From Brucella anthropi ATCC 49188 (GTDB lineage Bacteria > Pseudomonadota > Alphaproteobacteria > Rhizobiales > Rhizobiaceae): a DNA stretch of 64,000 nucleotides. A model generated the notes under the pieces. The model had not been told where the DNA came from. It did no database searches and was given only the letters and a program-made list of their open reading frames with translations. Shown here in pieces: positions 26,315 to 35,083 of this stretch. Each line of letters starts with the position of its first letter. The stretch's first letter is position 1. Both the position numbers and the translations under genes were made by a program. The stretch is from NCBI RefSeq assembly GCF_000017405.1, contig NC_009669.1:1-64000 (forward strand), given 5' to 3'.

Positions 26315-27469
26315 TCAGGGCGCCGGAACGTCTTCGGCAGCCGGAACGCCCTGGTTGACCAGCGAGCGGTTGCCGCCCTCGATGCGCACCAGCGAGACGG
26401 AGCGCAGCGGCATGCCCTGCGTGCCGGCATAGCTGATCTTGCCGGTGACGCCTTCGACATTTTCCAGCGAGGCGATTGCCTCGCGAATGGCCGTCGATTC
26501 GATGCTGTCCGCCTTGGTCACCGCCGCCTCGATGACCTTGCCGAGATCGTAGCCGTTGGCGATGTAGACGGTGTCCGGATCCTGGCCGAACTTCGCCTTG
26601 TACTTCTCGTTGAAGGCAGCGAGCGGGCTGCCCTCCGTCGCAAAGCCGGCCGTGGTGAAGACCACGCCGTCGACCAGCGCGCCAAGGCCAAAGGTCGTCG
26701 GGGAATCGATGCCGTCGCTGCCGAGGATCGGCGTCGTGACGCCGGCACCGCGCAGCTGGCGGATGAAGGCCGGGAAGTCAGGCTCGTAGGCTGCGGTCAT
26801 GATGACATCGGGCGCCGGGTTCAGGGCCTTGATCTTGGTAACCTCGGCGGAAAAGTCCTGCTGGCCCATGCTGTAGGTGCCCTCGCCGATCACCTCGCCG
26901 CCCTTGCCCTTGAAGCTGGTGGCAAAATATTCCGGCAGCTTGAGCGTATAGGCCGTATCCGGCGACTTCAGCACATAGGCCGTCTTGAAGCCCTTCTCCT
27001 TGGCGTAGTTCGCCAGCACCGCGGCCTGAACGTTGTCGGCCGGATAGTTGCCGAACATGTAGTCGCCAACGGCGAGCGGCATGGTCGGCGTCGTGGCGCA
27101 GAAGGAGAAGGTCGGGATCTGCGCGGCCTGGGTGATCTGGCCGGCGGCGATCGACGGGTCGGCATCGCAGGGCGTGATCAGGATCTTGATACCCTCGTCG
27201 ACCAGTTCCTGCGCGACAAGCGCGGTCTGCGCGGCATCCGAGCGGGTATCCTTGGCGATCAGCTTGATCGGGAATTTGCCGGCGATGCCGCCGGCCGCGT
27301 TGATTTCGTCGACGGCCATCTGCAGGCCCTTCAGCGATGGCTGGTCGTAGGGCGCGAGAGCGCCGGTCTGCGCGGTGGCGAGGCCGATGGCGAGGTCCTC
27401 GGCGAGTGCGGGAAATGCCAGCGCACCGAGCGCCGTGGACAGGATAAGGGCCTTCAATGTCGTTTTCAT
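26315..27469 (-). CDS. livK: Branched-chain-type amino-acid/amide binding protein (LivK-like)
   Basis: A 384-aa periplasmic protein with a signal peptide (MKTTLKALILSTALGALAFPALA) and a Peripla_BP_6 fold: IGLATAQTGALAPYDQPSLKGLQMAVDEINAAGG, then DTRSDAAQTALVAQELVDEG and the cysteine-containing CDADPSIAAG hinge region. Substrate cannot be read from sequence. Family members bind Leu/Ile/Val, amides, urea or aromatic acids, and the linked divergent enzymes suggest a nitrogenous compound. It lies between the permease-ATPase fusion (19 bp) and livF (72 bp with hairpin). Confidence 0.9.
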   Translation of the reverse strand: MKTTLKALILSTALGALAFPALAEDLAIGLATAQTGALAPYDQPSLKGLQMAVDEINAAGGIAGKFPIKLIAKDTRSDAAQTALVAQELVDEGIKILITPCDADPSIAAGQITQAAQIPTFSFCATTPTMPLAVGDYMFGNYPADNVQAAVLANYAKEKGFKTAYVLKSPDTAYTLKLPEYFATSFKGKGGEVIGEGTYSMGQQDFSAEVTKIKALNPAPDVIMTAAYEPDFPAFIRQLRGAGVTTPILGSDGIDSPTTFGLGALVDGVVFTTAGFATEGSPLAAFNEKYKAKFGQDPDTVYIANGYDLGKVIEAAVTKADSIESTAIREAIASLENVEGVTGKISYAGTQGMPLRSVSLVRIEGGNRSLVNQGVPAAEDVPAP

Positions 27470-27487
27470 TTTATACTCCTCTGGCGG

Positions 27488-29362
27488 TTATGCGGGGTTG
27501 CCGGCGGCATGGGGATCGATACCCGGCAGGGCAGCGCCGGTTGCCGGCTTGGTCTCCTGGGCGGTCGAGCGGCGCCGGCCGATATAGGCTTCGATGACGG
27601 CGGGGTTGGCCTGGATCTCCGCCGGCGTGCCGATGGCGATCTGCTGGCCCTTGTTGAGCACCACGACGATATCGCAGAGGCGCATGATCAGCTTCAGGTC
27701 GTGCTCCACCACCAGCAGGCCGAGGCGATGTTTGGTGCGGATGCGATCGAGCACCGTCATCAATTCCTGTGTTTCGGCCGGGTTCATGCCGGCGGCGGGC
27801 TCGTCGAGCAGCAGGTAGCGGGGTTTCAGCGCCAGCGCGCGGGCGATTTCCAGTCGCCGCTGCGCGCCGTAGGAGAGCGTGCCGGCGAGTTGACCGGCAA
27901 CCTCGCCGAGGCCGACTTCCGCCAGCGCCTCGCGGGCAAGATCCACCGGATCGCGGTCCTTGGCGACGGCGCTTGCGGCAACCGTGACGTTTTCCAGGAC
28001 GGTGAGGTTCTTGAAGAGGCGGATGTTCTGGAAGGTGCGGGCAAGGCCCGAGACCGGCACGCGGTGCACCGGCAGGGACGCCACGTGCGTGCCATCGATC
28101 ATCACGCGGCCGGTCGAAGGCGGCACGACGCCCGAGACGCTGTTGATGAGTGTCGACTTGCCCGCGCCATTCGGGCCGATCAGGCCGGTGACGAGGCCGG
28201 GACGGATTTCGAAATCGGCCTTTTCCAGCGCGACCAGCCCGGAGAAACGCTTGCCGACATTTTCGACCCGCAATGTCCCCGCATGGCTCGCCGCGACCTG
28301 CGCGGGCTCATCCGTTGCAGGCTTCGCCGCGCCGGCAGAGAGACGCTTGAGGAACGGCACCTGCTCGTCGAGTTCGCGCACCCCGAGCAGCCCGTCCTGA
28401 AGGCGGTACATGACGAGCAGGATCGCAAGGCCGATGCCGATATCGGTCAGGCCGAAGACCGTCGGAAGCTGGAAGACGCCGAGATCGACGCCACCCTCCA
28501 GCTTTCTCAGGAGCTCCACGATGACCATGATGACCGCGGTGCCGACCACCGCGCCGGAGACGGTGCTGATGCCACCCAGGATCAGCATGGCGAGAAGCAT
28601 GAAGGTGAGGTTGAAATAGAAATCCTTCGGCGAGAAAGCGCCGATGAAATGGGCGAACAGCACGCCGGCCGCGCCGGAAAGCATTGCCCCGAGCACCCAG
28701 GCGAGAAAACGGTGCAGACGCACATTCACGCCGACCGCCGTCGAGGCGATATCGTCCTCCCGCGAGGCGCGCAGCTTCATGCCCGCCGCACTGTCGCGAT
28801 AGATGCGGGCAATGGCGACGGCGAGTACCGCAAAGGGCAGCGCCACCCAGAGGTTCACCGCGCGCGGAATGCCGAAGAAGGTCTGGCTGCCGCGGGTGAA
28901 ATCGCTGGAAGCGACGAGCACGACATGCACGATGACGAGAAAGCCCAGCGTGCAGATCGAGGCCGAGGAACCGCCGAGCCGGGCGACCGGAATGCCGATG
29001 GCGATCGCGGCCAGCGCGACGACGAGAAGCGCAACGAGAAGCGCCGGCAGGAAGGGCATGCCCCATCCCATGAGCCATTCCGGCAGATGGGGAAGCGCCG
29101 TTTTCTGCACGATCGGATTGATGGTCAGGAGACCGGAGGCGTAGGCGCCGATGGCCATGAAGCCCACATTGCCGAAGGAGATGATGCCGGAATTGCCGCT
29201 GTAGATGCCGATGCCGATGACGGCGACGGCGTTGATCAGGAACAGCGTGACCAAGCGTTCGCCCGCGCCGGGAAAAAAGCCCTTCGCCACGAGGGCCGCG
29301 ACCACCAGGGGGAGCACCGTCGCGACGATCCCGACGACGGTCCCGCGCCTTATGCGCACCAT
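27488..29362 (-). CDS. livMG: Fused LivM permease-LivG ATPase
   Basis: A protein of about 624 aa. Residues 1-330 form a LivM permease (LVTLFLINAVAVIGIGIYSGNSGIISFGNVGFMAIGAYAS; the EAA-type loop SAAGMKLRASREDDIASTAVGVN). Residues about 365-605 form a LivG ATPase (Walker A GPNGAGKS, signature LSYGAQRRLEIARAL, Walker B LLLDEPAAGMNP). The second Met is preferred as start because it has GGGAG at 7-nt spacing. Fusion fixes the stoichiometry of these partners. It is the first gene of the operon, divergent from the RpiR regulator. The long plus-strand frame here is a shadow. Confidence 0.92.
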   Translation of the reverse strand: MVRIRRGTVVGIVATVLPLVVAALVAKGFFPGAGERLVTLFLINAVAVIGIGIYSGNSGIISFGNVGFMAIGAYASGLLTINPIVQKTALPHLPEWLMGWGMPFLPALLVALLVVALAAIAIGIPVARLGGSSASICTLGFLVIVHVVLVASSDFTRGSQTFFGIPRAVNLWVALPFAVLAVAIARIYRDSAAGMKLRASREDDIASTAVGVNVRLHRFLAWVLGAMLSGAAGVLFAHFIGAFSPKDFYFNLTFMLLAMLILGGISTVSGAVVGTAVIMVIVELLRKLEGGVDLGVFQLPTVFGLTDIGIGLAILLVMYRLQDGLLGVRELDEQVPFLKRLSAGAAKPATDEPAQVAASHAGTLRVENVGKRFSGLVALEKADFEIRPGLVTGLIGPNGAGKSTLINSVSGVVPPSTGRVMIDGTHVASLPVHRVPVSGLARTFQNIRLFKNLTVLENVTVAASAVAKDRDPVDLAREALAEVGLGEVAGQLAGTLSYGAQRRLEIARALALKPRYLLLDEPAAGMNPAETQELMTVLDRIRTKHRLGLLVVEHDLKLIMRLCDIVVVLNKGQQIAIGTPAEIQANPAVIEAYIGRRRSTAQETKPATGAALPGIDPHAAGNPA

Positions 29363-29531
29363 CAGCATTCTCCCGAATTTGTGGCGCCGTTTTCCGGAGC
29401 CTGTTCCCGCAACAAACGTTAATCCAGAAAATCAATATGTCAATCTTGTTTCATTTTTTATTGTCTGCTAGCAATAATGTAAAAAAATTAAAATCGCGCC
29501 AGCGACGCCGATCATGAGGGGGAGGCAGGCA
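29363..29531. promoter_or_regulatory. AT-rich divergent promoter between livMG and rpiR
   Basis: A gap of about 170 bp, markedly AT-rich against GC-rich neighbours. On the minus strand a perfect TTGACA (29443-29438) could be the -35 of the liv promoter. Nearby imperfect symmetric A/T tracts (ATGAAACAAG and CAATAATGTAAAAAA) are plausible RpiR-type binding sequence. The plus-strand gene has a clear GGGGGAGG ribosome-binding site just before 29532. Assignments are by eye. Confidence 0.4.
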
Positions 29532-30413
29532 ATGGCCATTCGAGATCGCCTGACGGACGGGGAAATCGACTTCACGCGGGCGGAGCTGAAGATCGTGCGG
29601 CAACTGCTGTCGAACTATCCGGCAGCCGGCCTCAACACGGTCGCGCACCTGGCCGCCGCCGCCGGCGTCAGCAATCCGACGGTGGTGCGCTTTGCCAACA
29701 AGCTCGGCTATGACGGTTATCCGGAATTCCAGACAGCGCTGCTCGGCGAAGTGCAGGAGCGGATGAGTTCGCCCCTGTCGATGCTCGACACGCGGAAGCC
29801 CTCGCTGGAGCAGGAGAATTTCTATCAGTATTTCCTGCGCGCCAGCATCCATGCACTGGAATCCTCGATGCAGATGCTGCCGCCCGACGACTTCGAGGCG
29901 GCCATCGACGCCGCCGCCGACCTGAACATGCGCGTCCATTGCCTCGGCGGACGCTTCAGCGGCTTTCTCGCCGGGTTGCTCTGGTCGCACATGAAGCAAT
30001 TGCGCGGCGAGACCCGCTGGATCAACGGCACCCAGGCCGATCAGGTCGACTGGCTGGTCGATCTCGGCAAGCGCGACGTGCTCTTCGTCTACGACTACCG
30101 TCGCTACCAGATCGATACGATCCGCTTTGCCCGCCAGGCCGCCAAGCAGGGGGCGCGCATCGTGCTCTTCACCGACCGCTGGGTTTCGCCGATCGCCGAA
30201 TTCGCCTCGGTCACCCTCACCGCGGCGGTCGATACGGTCTCGCCCTACGACACGATGGTGCCCGCAATCGCCCAGACCGAGGCGCTGATCGCCGGCCTGA
30301 CGGCGCGCCTTGCCAACCAGTCGCGCGGCCGCATCGAGCGCATGGAAGAGCTGCGCCGCAGCTACGGCATTACCGAGGACGCCTACGGCACGCCGACCGA
30401 CGGCAGCAAGTGA
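29532..30413 (+). CDS. RpiR-family transcriptional regulator
   Basis: A 293-aa protein starting at MAIRDRLTDGEIDFTRAELKI. The N-terminal RpiR helix-turn-helix is at about residues 15-90 (LNTVAHLAAAAGVSNPTVVRFANKLGYDGYPEFQ). A C-terminal SIS domain follows from about 125 (RVHCLGGRFSGFLAGLLWSHMKQL, RDVLFVYDYRRYQIDTIRFA), which normally senses a phosphosugar or related ligand. It stands divergent from the liv operon and upstream of four enzyme genes in the same direction, the expected position for the local controller of both arms. The ligand is unknown. Confidence 0.9.
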   Translation: MAIRDRLTDGEIDFTRAELKIVRQLLSNYPAAGLNTVAHLAAAAGVSNPTVVRFANKLGYDGYPEFQTALLGEVQERMSSPLSMLDTRKPSLEQENFYQYFLRASIHALESSMQMLPPDDFEAAIDAAADLNMRVHCLGGRFSGFLAGLLWSHMKQLRGETRWINGTQADQVDWLVDLGKRDVLFVYDYRRYQIDTIRFARQAAKQGARIVLFTDRWVSPIAEFASVTLTAAVDTVSPYDTMVPAIAQTEALIAGLTARLANQSRGRIERMEELRRSYGITEDAYGTPTDGSK

Positions 30414-30457
30414 CATTCCGCCCGGACGGGCGAACCGACACCCATTGGAGGACAGAC

Positions 30458-31120
30458 ATGACTGCGATTGAAGTGCAACACGGCAGGGACCTGCTGCGAC
30501 GCGACAGCGCCTACGAGGACGGCATGACCGCCCTGCTCTATGTCGACATGCAGCGCATCTGGTGCGAGCCGAACCTCGATCCGACCCATCCGCAGGACGC
30601 CGACAGCTATTACCACCGACGCCTCCGCGAGATGGTCGTGCCCAATCAGGTCCGCATTCTCGAGGCAGGCCGCAAGGCCGGCTGCAACGTGCTGCACACG
30701 ATCATCGAAAGCCTGACGCTGGACGGCCGCGACCGCTCGCTCGACCACAAGCTCTCCGACATGCATGTGCCGAAGGGGTCCCCCGAAGGACAGGTCATCC
30801 CGGCGCTCGCGCCCATCGACAACGAGATCGTGCTGCCCAAGACCTCGTCGGGCGTCTTCAACTCGACGAACATCGATTATGTGCTGCGCAATCTCAACAC
30901 GCGTTACCTCATCATTGCCGGCGTCGTCACCGACCAGTGCGTCGACATGGCCGTGCGCGATGCCGCCGACCGCGGCTATCTGGTGACTGTCGTCGAGGAC
31001 GCCTGCGCCACCTACAGCCAGGAGCGGCACGACGCGGCGATGCGCGCCTATTCCGGCTATTGCTGGATCACCGACACAGAGACCGTCGTCCGTCGTCTTG
31101 CCACGCTCGGCCAGGCCTGA
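30458..31120 (+). CDS. Isochorismatase-like cysteine hydrolase
   Basis: A 220-aa hydrolase starting at MTAIEVQHGRDLLRR after TTGGAGGA. The isochorismatase fold has the catalytic triad: Asp in LLYVDMQRIW, Lys in IVLPKTSSGVFNST and Cys in VVTDQCVDMAVRDAAD. Enzymes of this fold with a nucleophilic Cys hydrolyse amides such as nicotinamide, N-carbamoylsarcosine or ureidoacrylate. Linkage to a transporter, a GS-like ligase and an N-formylglutamate amidohydrolase suggests cleavage of an N-carbamoyl or amide group. The true substrate is not readable. Confidence 0.9.
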   Translation: MTAIEVQHGRDLLRRDSAYEDGMTALLYVDMQRIWCEPNLDPTHPQDADSYYHRRLREMVVPNQVRILEAGRKAGCNVLHTIIESLTLDGRDRSLDHKLSDMHVPKGSPEGQVIPALAPIDNEIVLPKTSSGVFNSTNIDYVLRNLNTRYLIIAGVVTDQCVDMAVRDAADRGYLVTVVEDACATYSQERHDAAMRAYSGYCWITDTETVVRRLATLGQA

Positions 31121-31140
31121 TCGCTTCAAAGGGGAACAGC

Positions 31141-32475
31141 ATGAACGACAAGACGCTCTCCGGCCTGACGGAACTTGCGACCTTCGTCACGACGGATATC
31201 GCCGGCATCACCCGCGGCCGCAGCTTCGCCGCCTCCGAAATCGAGGACTACCTGCGCAAGGGCGTCGGCTGGGTGCCGGCGAACCTGGCGCTGACGCCGT
31301 TCGACCTCATCGCGGATCCCAATCCCTGGGGCTCTGCCGGCGACCTGCGCCTGATGGCCGATCCCGCAAGCAAGGCGCGCGTCACCTGCCTGCCGGATGA
31401 GACGCCGCTGCATTTCTACCATTCCGACATTACCGACCTGAAGGGCGAGCCTTGGGATTGCTGCGTGCGCAGCTTCCTGAAGGCGACGCTCTCCCAGTTC
31501 GAAAAGGAAGCCGGCCTCAAGGTCGTCAGCGCCGTCGAGCAGGAATTCCAGGTGCTCGGCGCCGACTGGCCCGCCGCCCCCGCCTTCGGCCTGCGCGCCC
31601 AGCGCCGCGCCGAACCCTTCGGATGCTTGCTGATGACCGCGCTGAAGGAAGCCGGCGCCGAGCCGGAAATGTTCCTGCCGGAATATGGCAAGGACCAGTT
31701 CGAAGTCACCTGCCGCCCCGCCCCTGCCCTCGTCGCCGCGGACCGCGGCGCGACGATCCGCGCCGTCACGCGCGAAGTCGCCGCCCTCTTCGGCTGGCAT
31801 GCCAGCTTCGCGCCGAAGACCGATCCCAACGGTGTCGGCAACGGCGTGCACCTGCATGTCAGCTTCACCGATCTCGACGGCAACCCCGTCACCTTCGACG
31901 CCGCCCGCCCCGGCCGGCTTTCCAGGGTCGCCGGCGCGTTCGCCGCCGGGGTCATCAAACACCTGCCGGCGCTCGTCGCCTTCACCGCGCCGTCCGTTCT
32001 GTCCTATATGCGCCTCGTGCCGCATCACTGGAGCGCGGCCTATACCTGCCTTGGCGAAAAGAACCGCGAGGCGACGCTGCGCATCTGCCCGACGCTCGAC
32101 CTGCCCGGCAGCAACCCGGCCAAGCAGTTCAACATGGAATACCGTGCAGCGGACGCCTGCGCGAGCCCGCACCTGTCGCTGGCGGTTCTGCTGCGCGCCG
32201 GCCTCGAGGGCATCCGCGCCGGGCTGGAACAGCCGCCGCTGATCAATTCCGACCCCTCGGCATTCTCGTCCGAGGAACAGGTCCGGCTCGGCATCCGCCG
32301 CCTGCCGTCGAGCCTTGCCGAAGCGCTCGACACGCTTGCCGCGGACGAGGTGGTGACCGGCTGGTTCCCGAAGGACTTCCTCGATTGCTACTTCGCCATG
32401 AAGCGCAAGGAGATCGAGATTGTCGAAGGGCTTTCGCCCGAGGCGCTCTGCGCACGCTACGCAGCCGTTTATTGA
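31141..32475 (+). CDS. Glutamine-synthetase-like ligase (GlnA/PuuA superfamily)
   Basis: A 444-aa protein with GS landmarks: VEQEFQVLG (metal-binding Glu), GKDQFEVTCRPAPAL, NGVHLHVSF (the H-x-x-x ATP/ammonia site), FTAPSVLSYMRLVPHHWSAAYTCLGEKNREATLRICP and FNMEYRAADACASPHL. Sequence and length fit the class-III/gamma-glutamyl ligase branch rather than assimilatory GlnA; there is no adenylylation-site Tyr loop. In such clusters these ligases gamma-glutamylate an amine to start its breakdown. It lies 20 bp after the isochorismatase gene and 11 bp before the next gene. Confidence 0.88.
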   Translation: MNDKTLSGLTELATFVTTDIAGITRGRSFAASEIEDYLRKGVGWVPANLALTPFDLIADPNPWGSAGDLRLMADPASKARVTCLPDETPLHFYHSDITDLKGEPWDCCVRSFLKATLSQFEKEAGLKVVSAVEQEFQVLGADWPAAPAFGLRAQRRAEPFGCLLMTALKEAGAEPEMFLPEYGKDQFEVTCRPAPALVAADRGATIRAVTREVAALFGWHASFAPKTDPNGVGNGVHLHVSFTDLDGNPVTFDAARPGRLSRVAGAFAAGVIKHLPALVAFTAPSVLSYMRLVPHHWSAAYTCLGEKNREATLRICPTLDLPGSNPAKQFNMEYRAADACASPHLSLAVLLRAGLEGIRAGLEQPPLINSDPSAFSSEEQVRLGIRRLPSSLAEALDTLAADEVVTGWFPKDFLDCYFAMKRKEIEIVEGLSPEALCARYAAVY

Positions 32476-32486
32476 GTGGGCAGGCC

Positions 32487-33305
32487 ATGACCTCGACCAA
32501 GACCATCCCGCGTCCCGAGAACCGATGGCGGCACGATCCCGGTCGTCCGCTGCTCGCCATCGACGAGCCGCCGCCCTATGCGGTGATCAACCCCGACGGC
32601 GCCTCGCCCTATCTGCTGCTGTGCGAACATGCCGCCAACCGCATTCCGCGCGCGCTCGGCGATCTCGGTCTGCCCGAGGCCGAGCGGCGCCGCCACATCG
32701 CCTGGGATATCGGCGTCAGCGCCCTTTCGCAGCACCTCAGCCGCACGCTCGATGCGCCACTGTTCATGACCAACTATTCGCGTCTGGTCATCGACTGCAA
32801 CCGGCCGCTTGGCGTGCCCTCGGCCATTCCCGAAATCAGCGAGACGACGGAAATCCCGGGCAATCTCGATCTGACGGAGGCCGAGCGGCAGCAGCGCATC
32901 GACACGCTGTTCACCCCCTACGCCGCAGCCGTCGCGCGACGCCTCGATCGCCTGCAGGCGGAGGGCAAGCGCCCCATCGTCGTCGGCATTCATTCCTTCA
33001 CGCCGGTCTATTTCGGCAAGCAGCGCCCCTGGCACGCCGGCATCCTCTATGGCGCGGCCACCGGTTTCGGCCAGACGCTGATCCGCGAACTGCAACACGA
33101 CGCGGCCCTGACCATCGGCGACAACGAGCCCTATAACATCCACCCCGACGAGGACTATACGGTGCCGGTCCATGCCGATGCCCGCGGGCTTGCCGGGGCG
33201 TTGATCGAGGTGCGCCATGACCTGATCGACACGCTTGCCGGTGTCGAGGAATGGGGCGACCGGCTTACGCGGTGCTTCGAAACCGCTCTTCGGGAGCATG
33301 GCTGA
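32487..33305 (+). CDS. N-formylglutamate amidohydrolase family protein
   Basis: A 272-aa FGase-family zinc-type hydrolase: YLLLCEHAANRIPRALGDLGL (metal-binding E-H), HIAWDIGVSALSQHLSRTLDAPLFMTNYSRLVIDCNRP, GIHSFTPVYFGKQRPW, NEPYNIHPDEDYTVPVHAD and LIEVRHDLI. HutG-type members release formate from N-formylglutamate; distant relatives act on other N-acyl-glutamates or gamma-glutamyl amides, which would fit the upstream ligase. Its stop and the next start overlap in TGATG. Confidence 0.88.
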   Translation: MTSTKTIPRPENRWRHDPGRPLLAIDEPPPYAVINPDGASPYLLLCEHAANRIPRALGDLGLPEAERRRHIAWDIGVSALSQHLSRTLDAPLFMTNYSRLVIDCNRPLGVPSAIPEISETTEIPGNLDLTEAERQQRIDTLFTPYAAAVARRLDRLQAEGKRPIVVGIHSFTPVYFGKQRPWHAGILYGAATGFGQTLIRELQHDAALTIGDNEPYNIHPDEDYTVPVHADARGLAGALIEVRHDLIDTLAGVEEWGDRLTRCFETALREHG

Positions 33306-34615
33306 TGGCCGACAGTCTCTATACGCGCGACGAAGCCGCCATCGGCAGCCTGCAGAAGCTGCGGTTCTTTCCGCTGGCCGTTACCGGTGGAAAGGGCGCG
33401 CGGCTGGTGGAGGAAGCTGGGCGTCATCTCATCGACCTGACGGGCGCCTGGGGCGCCGCCAGCCTCGGCTATGGCCACCCCGCTCTTGCCGAAGCGGTCT
33501 CCCGCGCCATTGCCCATCCGGCCGGCGCAAGCATCCTCTCGGCCTCCAACGGACCGGCCGTGACGCTCGCCGAGCGGCTGCTCGCCACCTTTCCCGGCCG
33601 CGGAACGCACAAGGTCTGGTTCGGCCATTCCGGCTCGGACGCCAACGAGGCCGTCTATCGGGCGGTGACGAAGGCAACCGGCCGCTCGGGCGTCATCGCC
33701 TTCGTCGGCGCCTATCATGGCTGCACCATCGGATCGATGGCCTTTTCCGGCCACAGCGTTCAGGCCGGCGCGGCCAAGACGGATGGCTTGATCCTTTTGC
33801 CCTACCCTGATCAATACCGCCCTTATCAGAACGACCCGACCGGCGATGCCATCCTCACGCTTCTCAGGGAGAAGTTGGCTGAGGTTCCGGCCGGCTCGAT
33901 CGGTGCGGCCTTCCTCGAGCCGATCCAGTCGGACGGCGGGTTGATCGTTCCGCCTAATGGCTTTCTGCGCAAATTTGCCGATATCTGCCGCGCCCATGGC
34001 ATTCTCGTCGTCTGCGACGAGGTGAAGGTGGGTCTTGCCCGCAGCGGCCGCATGCATTGTTTCGAACATGAGGGCTTCGTGCCCGATATTCTGGTGCTCG
34101 GCAAAGGGCTCGGCGGCGGATTGCCGCTCTCCGCCGTCATCGCACCGGCCGATATCCTCGACTGCGCGAGCGCATTTGCCATGCAGACCCTGCACGGCAA
34201 TCCGGTCTGCGCCGCCGCAGGCCTCGCCGTTCTCGAGACGATCGACCGCGAAGACCTTGCCGCGGACGCGGACCGCAAGGGAAAGCTGCTCCGTGACGGT
34301 CTCGCACAGCTCGCCGAACGCCATCCCCTGATCGGCGACATCCGCGGCCGGGGCCTCGCCTGCGGCGTCGAACTCGTGCTCGACCGCCAAAGCCGCGCAC
34401 CGGCGCGCACCGAGACGGCGAAGCTGATCTATCGTGCATACGAACTCGGCGTCGTGCTTTACTATGTCGGCATGAACAGCAACGTCCTGGAAATGACGCC
34501 GCCGTTGACCATAACGGAGGACGAAATCCATGATGCGCTCGACCGTTTGGACCAAGCTATATGGGATTTGCCAAACGTTTCGAAAGAAAATCTCGCGCAG
34601 TTTACCGGCTGGTAG
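33305..34615 (+). CDS. Class III PLP-dependent aminotransferase
   Basis: A 436-aa enzyme starting at MADSLYTRDEA inside the previous stop. Fold-type I motifs: GAWGAASLGYGHPALAEAV, FGHSGSDANEAVYRAV, AYHGCTIGSM, ILVVCDEVKVGLARSG (PLP-ring Asp), the PLP Lys in ILVLGKGLGGGLP and LHGNPVCAAAGLAVL. Family members deaminate omega-amino acids (GABA, beta-alanine, ornithine) or act as phospho-lyases. As the last gene of the cluster it would remove the amino group from the processed substrate. A hydroxylysine-kinase-like fragment just downstream hints at a once longer operon. Confidence 0.92.
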   Translation: MADSLYTRDEAAIGSLQKLRFFPLAVTGGKGARLVEEAGRHLIDLTGAWGAASLGYGHPALAEAVSRAIAHPAGASILSASNGPAVTLAERLLATFPGRGTHKVWFGHSGSDANEAVYRAVTKATGRSGVIAFVGAYHGCTIGSMAFSGHSVQAGAAKTDGLILLPYPDQYRPYQNDPTGDAILTLLREKLAEVPAGSIGAAFLEPIQSDGGLIVPPNGFLRKFADICRAHGILVVCDEVKVGLARSGRMHCFEHEGFVPDILVLGKGLGGGLPLSAVIAPADILDCASAFAMQTLHGNPVCAAAGLAVLETIDREDLAADADRKGKLLRDGLAQLAERHPLIGDIRGRGLACGVELVLDRQSRAPARTETAKLIYRAYELGVVLYYVGMNSNVLEMTPPLTITEDEIHDALDRLDQAIWDLPNVSKENLAQFTGW

Positions 34616-34673
34616 CTAGAATCGCCCTCGACGATCCGCCAGTGGCCGATCAGGCGGTAGGCTGGGGCGGCGC

Positions 34674-35030
34674 TCATGGCGACGCCGCCATCAGTTTCGG
34701 CAACCGCACCAGGTCATAGGCGGCAGCCGCGCAGGTGAAGGCCCATCAGACGCGGTCGCGGCCATGAAACTTCGTCTTGTCTTGGCGGGCAATGGTCTTG
34801 ATCCAGCCGAACGCCTCCGCGATTTGCCTGCGGATGTGAAGGCTGACCCCGTAGCCGGCATGGCGCGTCGTGCGCCCCTCGCTCACCGAGGGACGCACGC
34901 TCGGGTTATGCACACTTGCGGCGCCACCCGCATCGAGAGAAATTCATTTACAAAGTCTTCCGTGTCATAGGCTTTGTTGGCACCGAGCGTGATTGCCTGG
35001 GTTGCGCAATCAATGGCAGCAAGATTGCGT
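34674..35030 (-). pseudogene. Degenerate IS5/IS1182-like transposase, 3' part
   Basis: Reading the minus strand across frames gives AAIDCATQAITLGANKAYDTEDFVNE, then GVSLHIRRQIAEAFGWIKTIARQDKTKFHGRDRV and RLPKLMAASP-stop. These are ordered motifs of the C-terminal half of IS5-type transposases. Frameshifts and a stop separate the pieces, so it is dead. It begins about 58 bp after the aminotransferase stop. Confidence 0.65.
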
Positions 35031-35083
35031 CAGAGCCCTTTGCGGAAGCCGATAAGGGGTCTCCCGCTACGATGCCGATTGAC
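35030..35083 (-). repeat. IS21-type terminal sequence (site 1)
   Basis: On the minus strand: GGTCAATCGGCATCG, then GACCCCTTATCGGC, then AAAGGGCTCTGACG. The same pattern recurs at 41276-41326 as TGTCAATCGGCGTTT, then GACCCCTTATCGGC, then AAAAGGGCTCTGACT. The spaced layout resembles IS21-family ends. It marks the point where the phosphotransferase gene is broken. Confidence 0.5.

Noticed and set aside
27509..29422. A 637-codon open frame on the plus strand opposite livMG
   Set aside because: Shadow of the fused permease/ATPase gene, whose Walker and signature motifs prove the minus strand is coding.
30562..33299. Long alternative frames on both strands across the isochorismatase-GS-FGase genes
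   Set aside because: No recognisable domains. The accepted frames have catalytic motifs, ribosome-binding sites and tight operon spacing.
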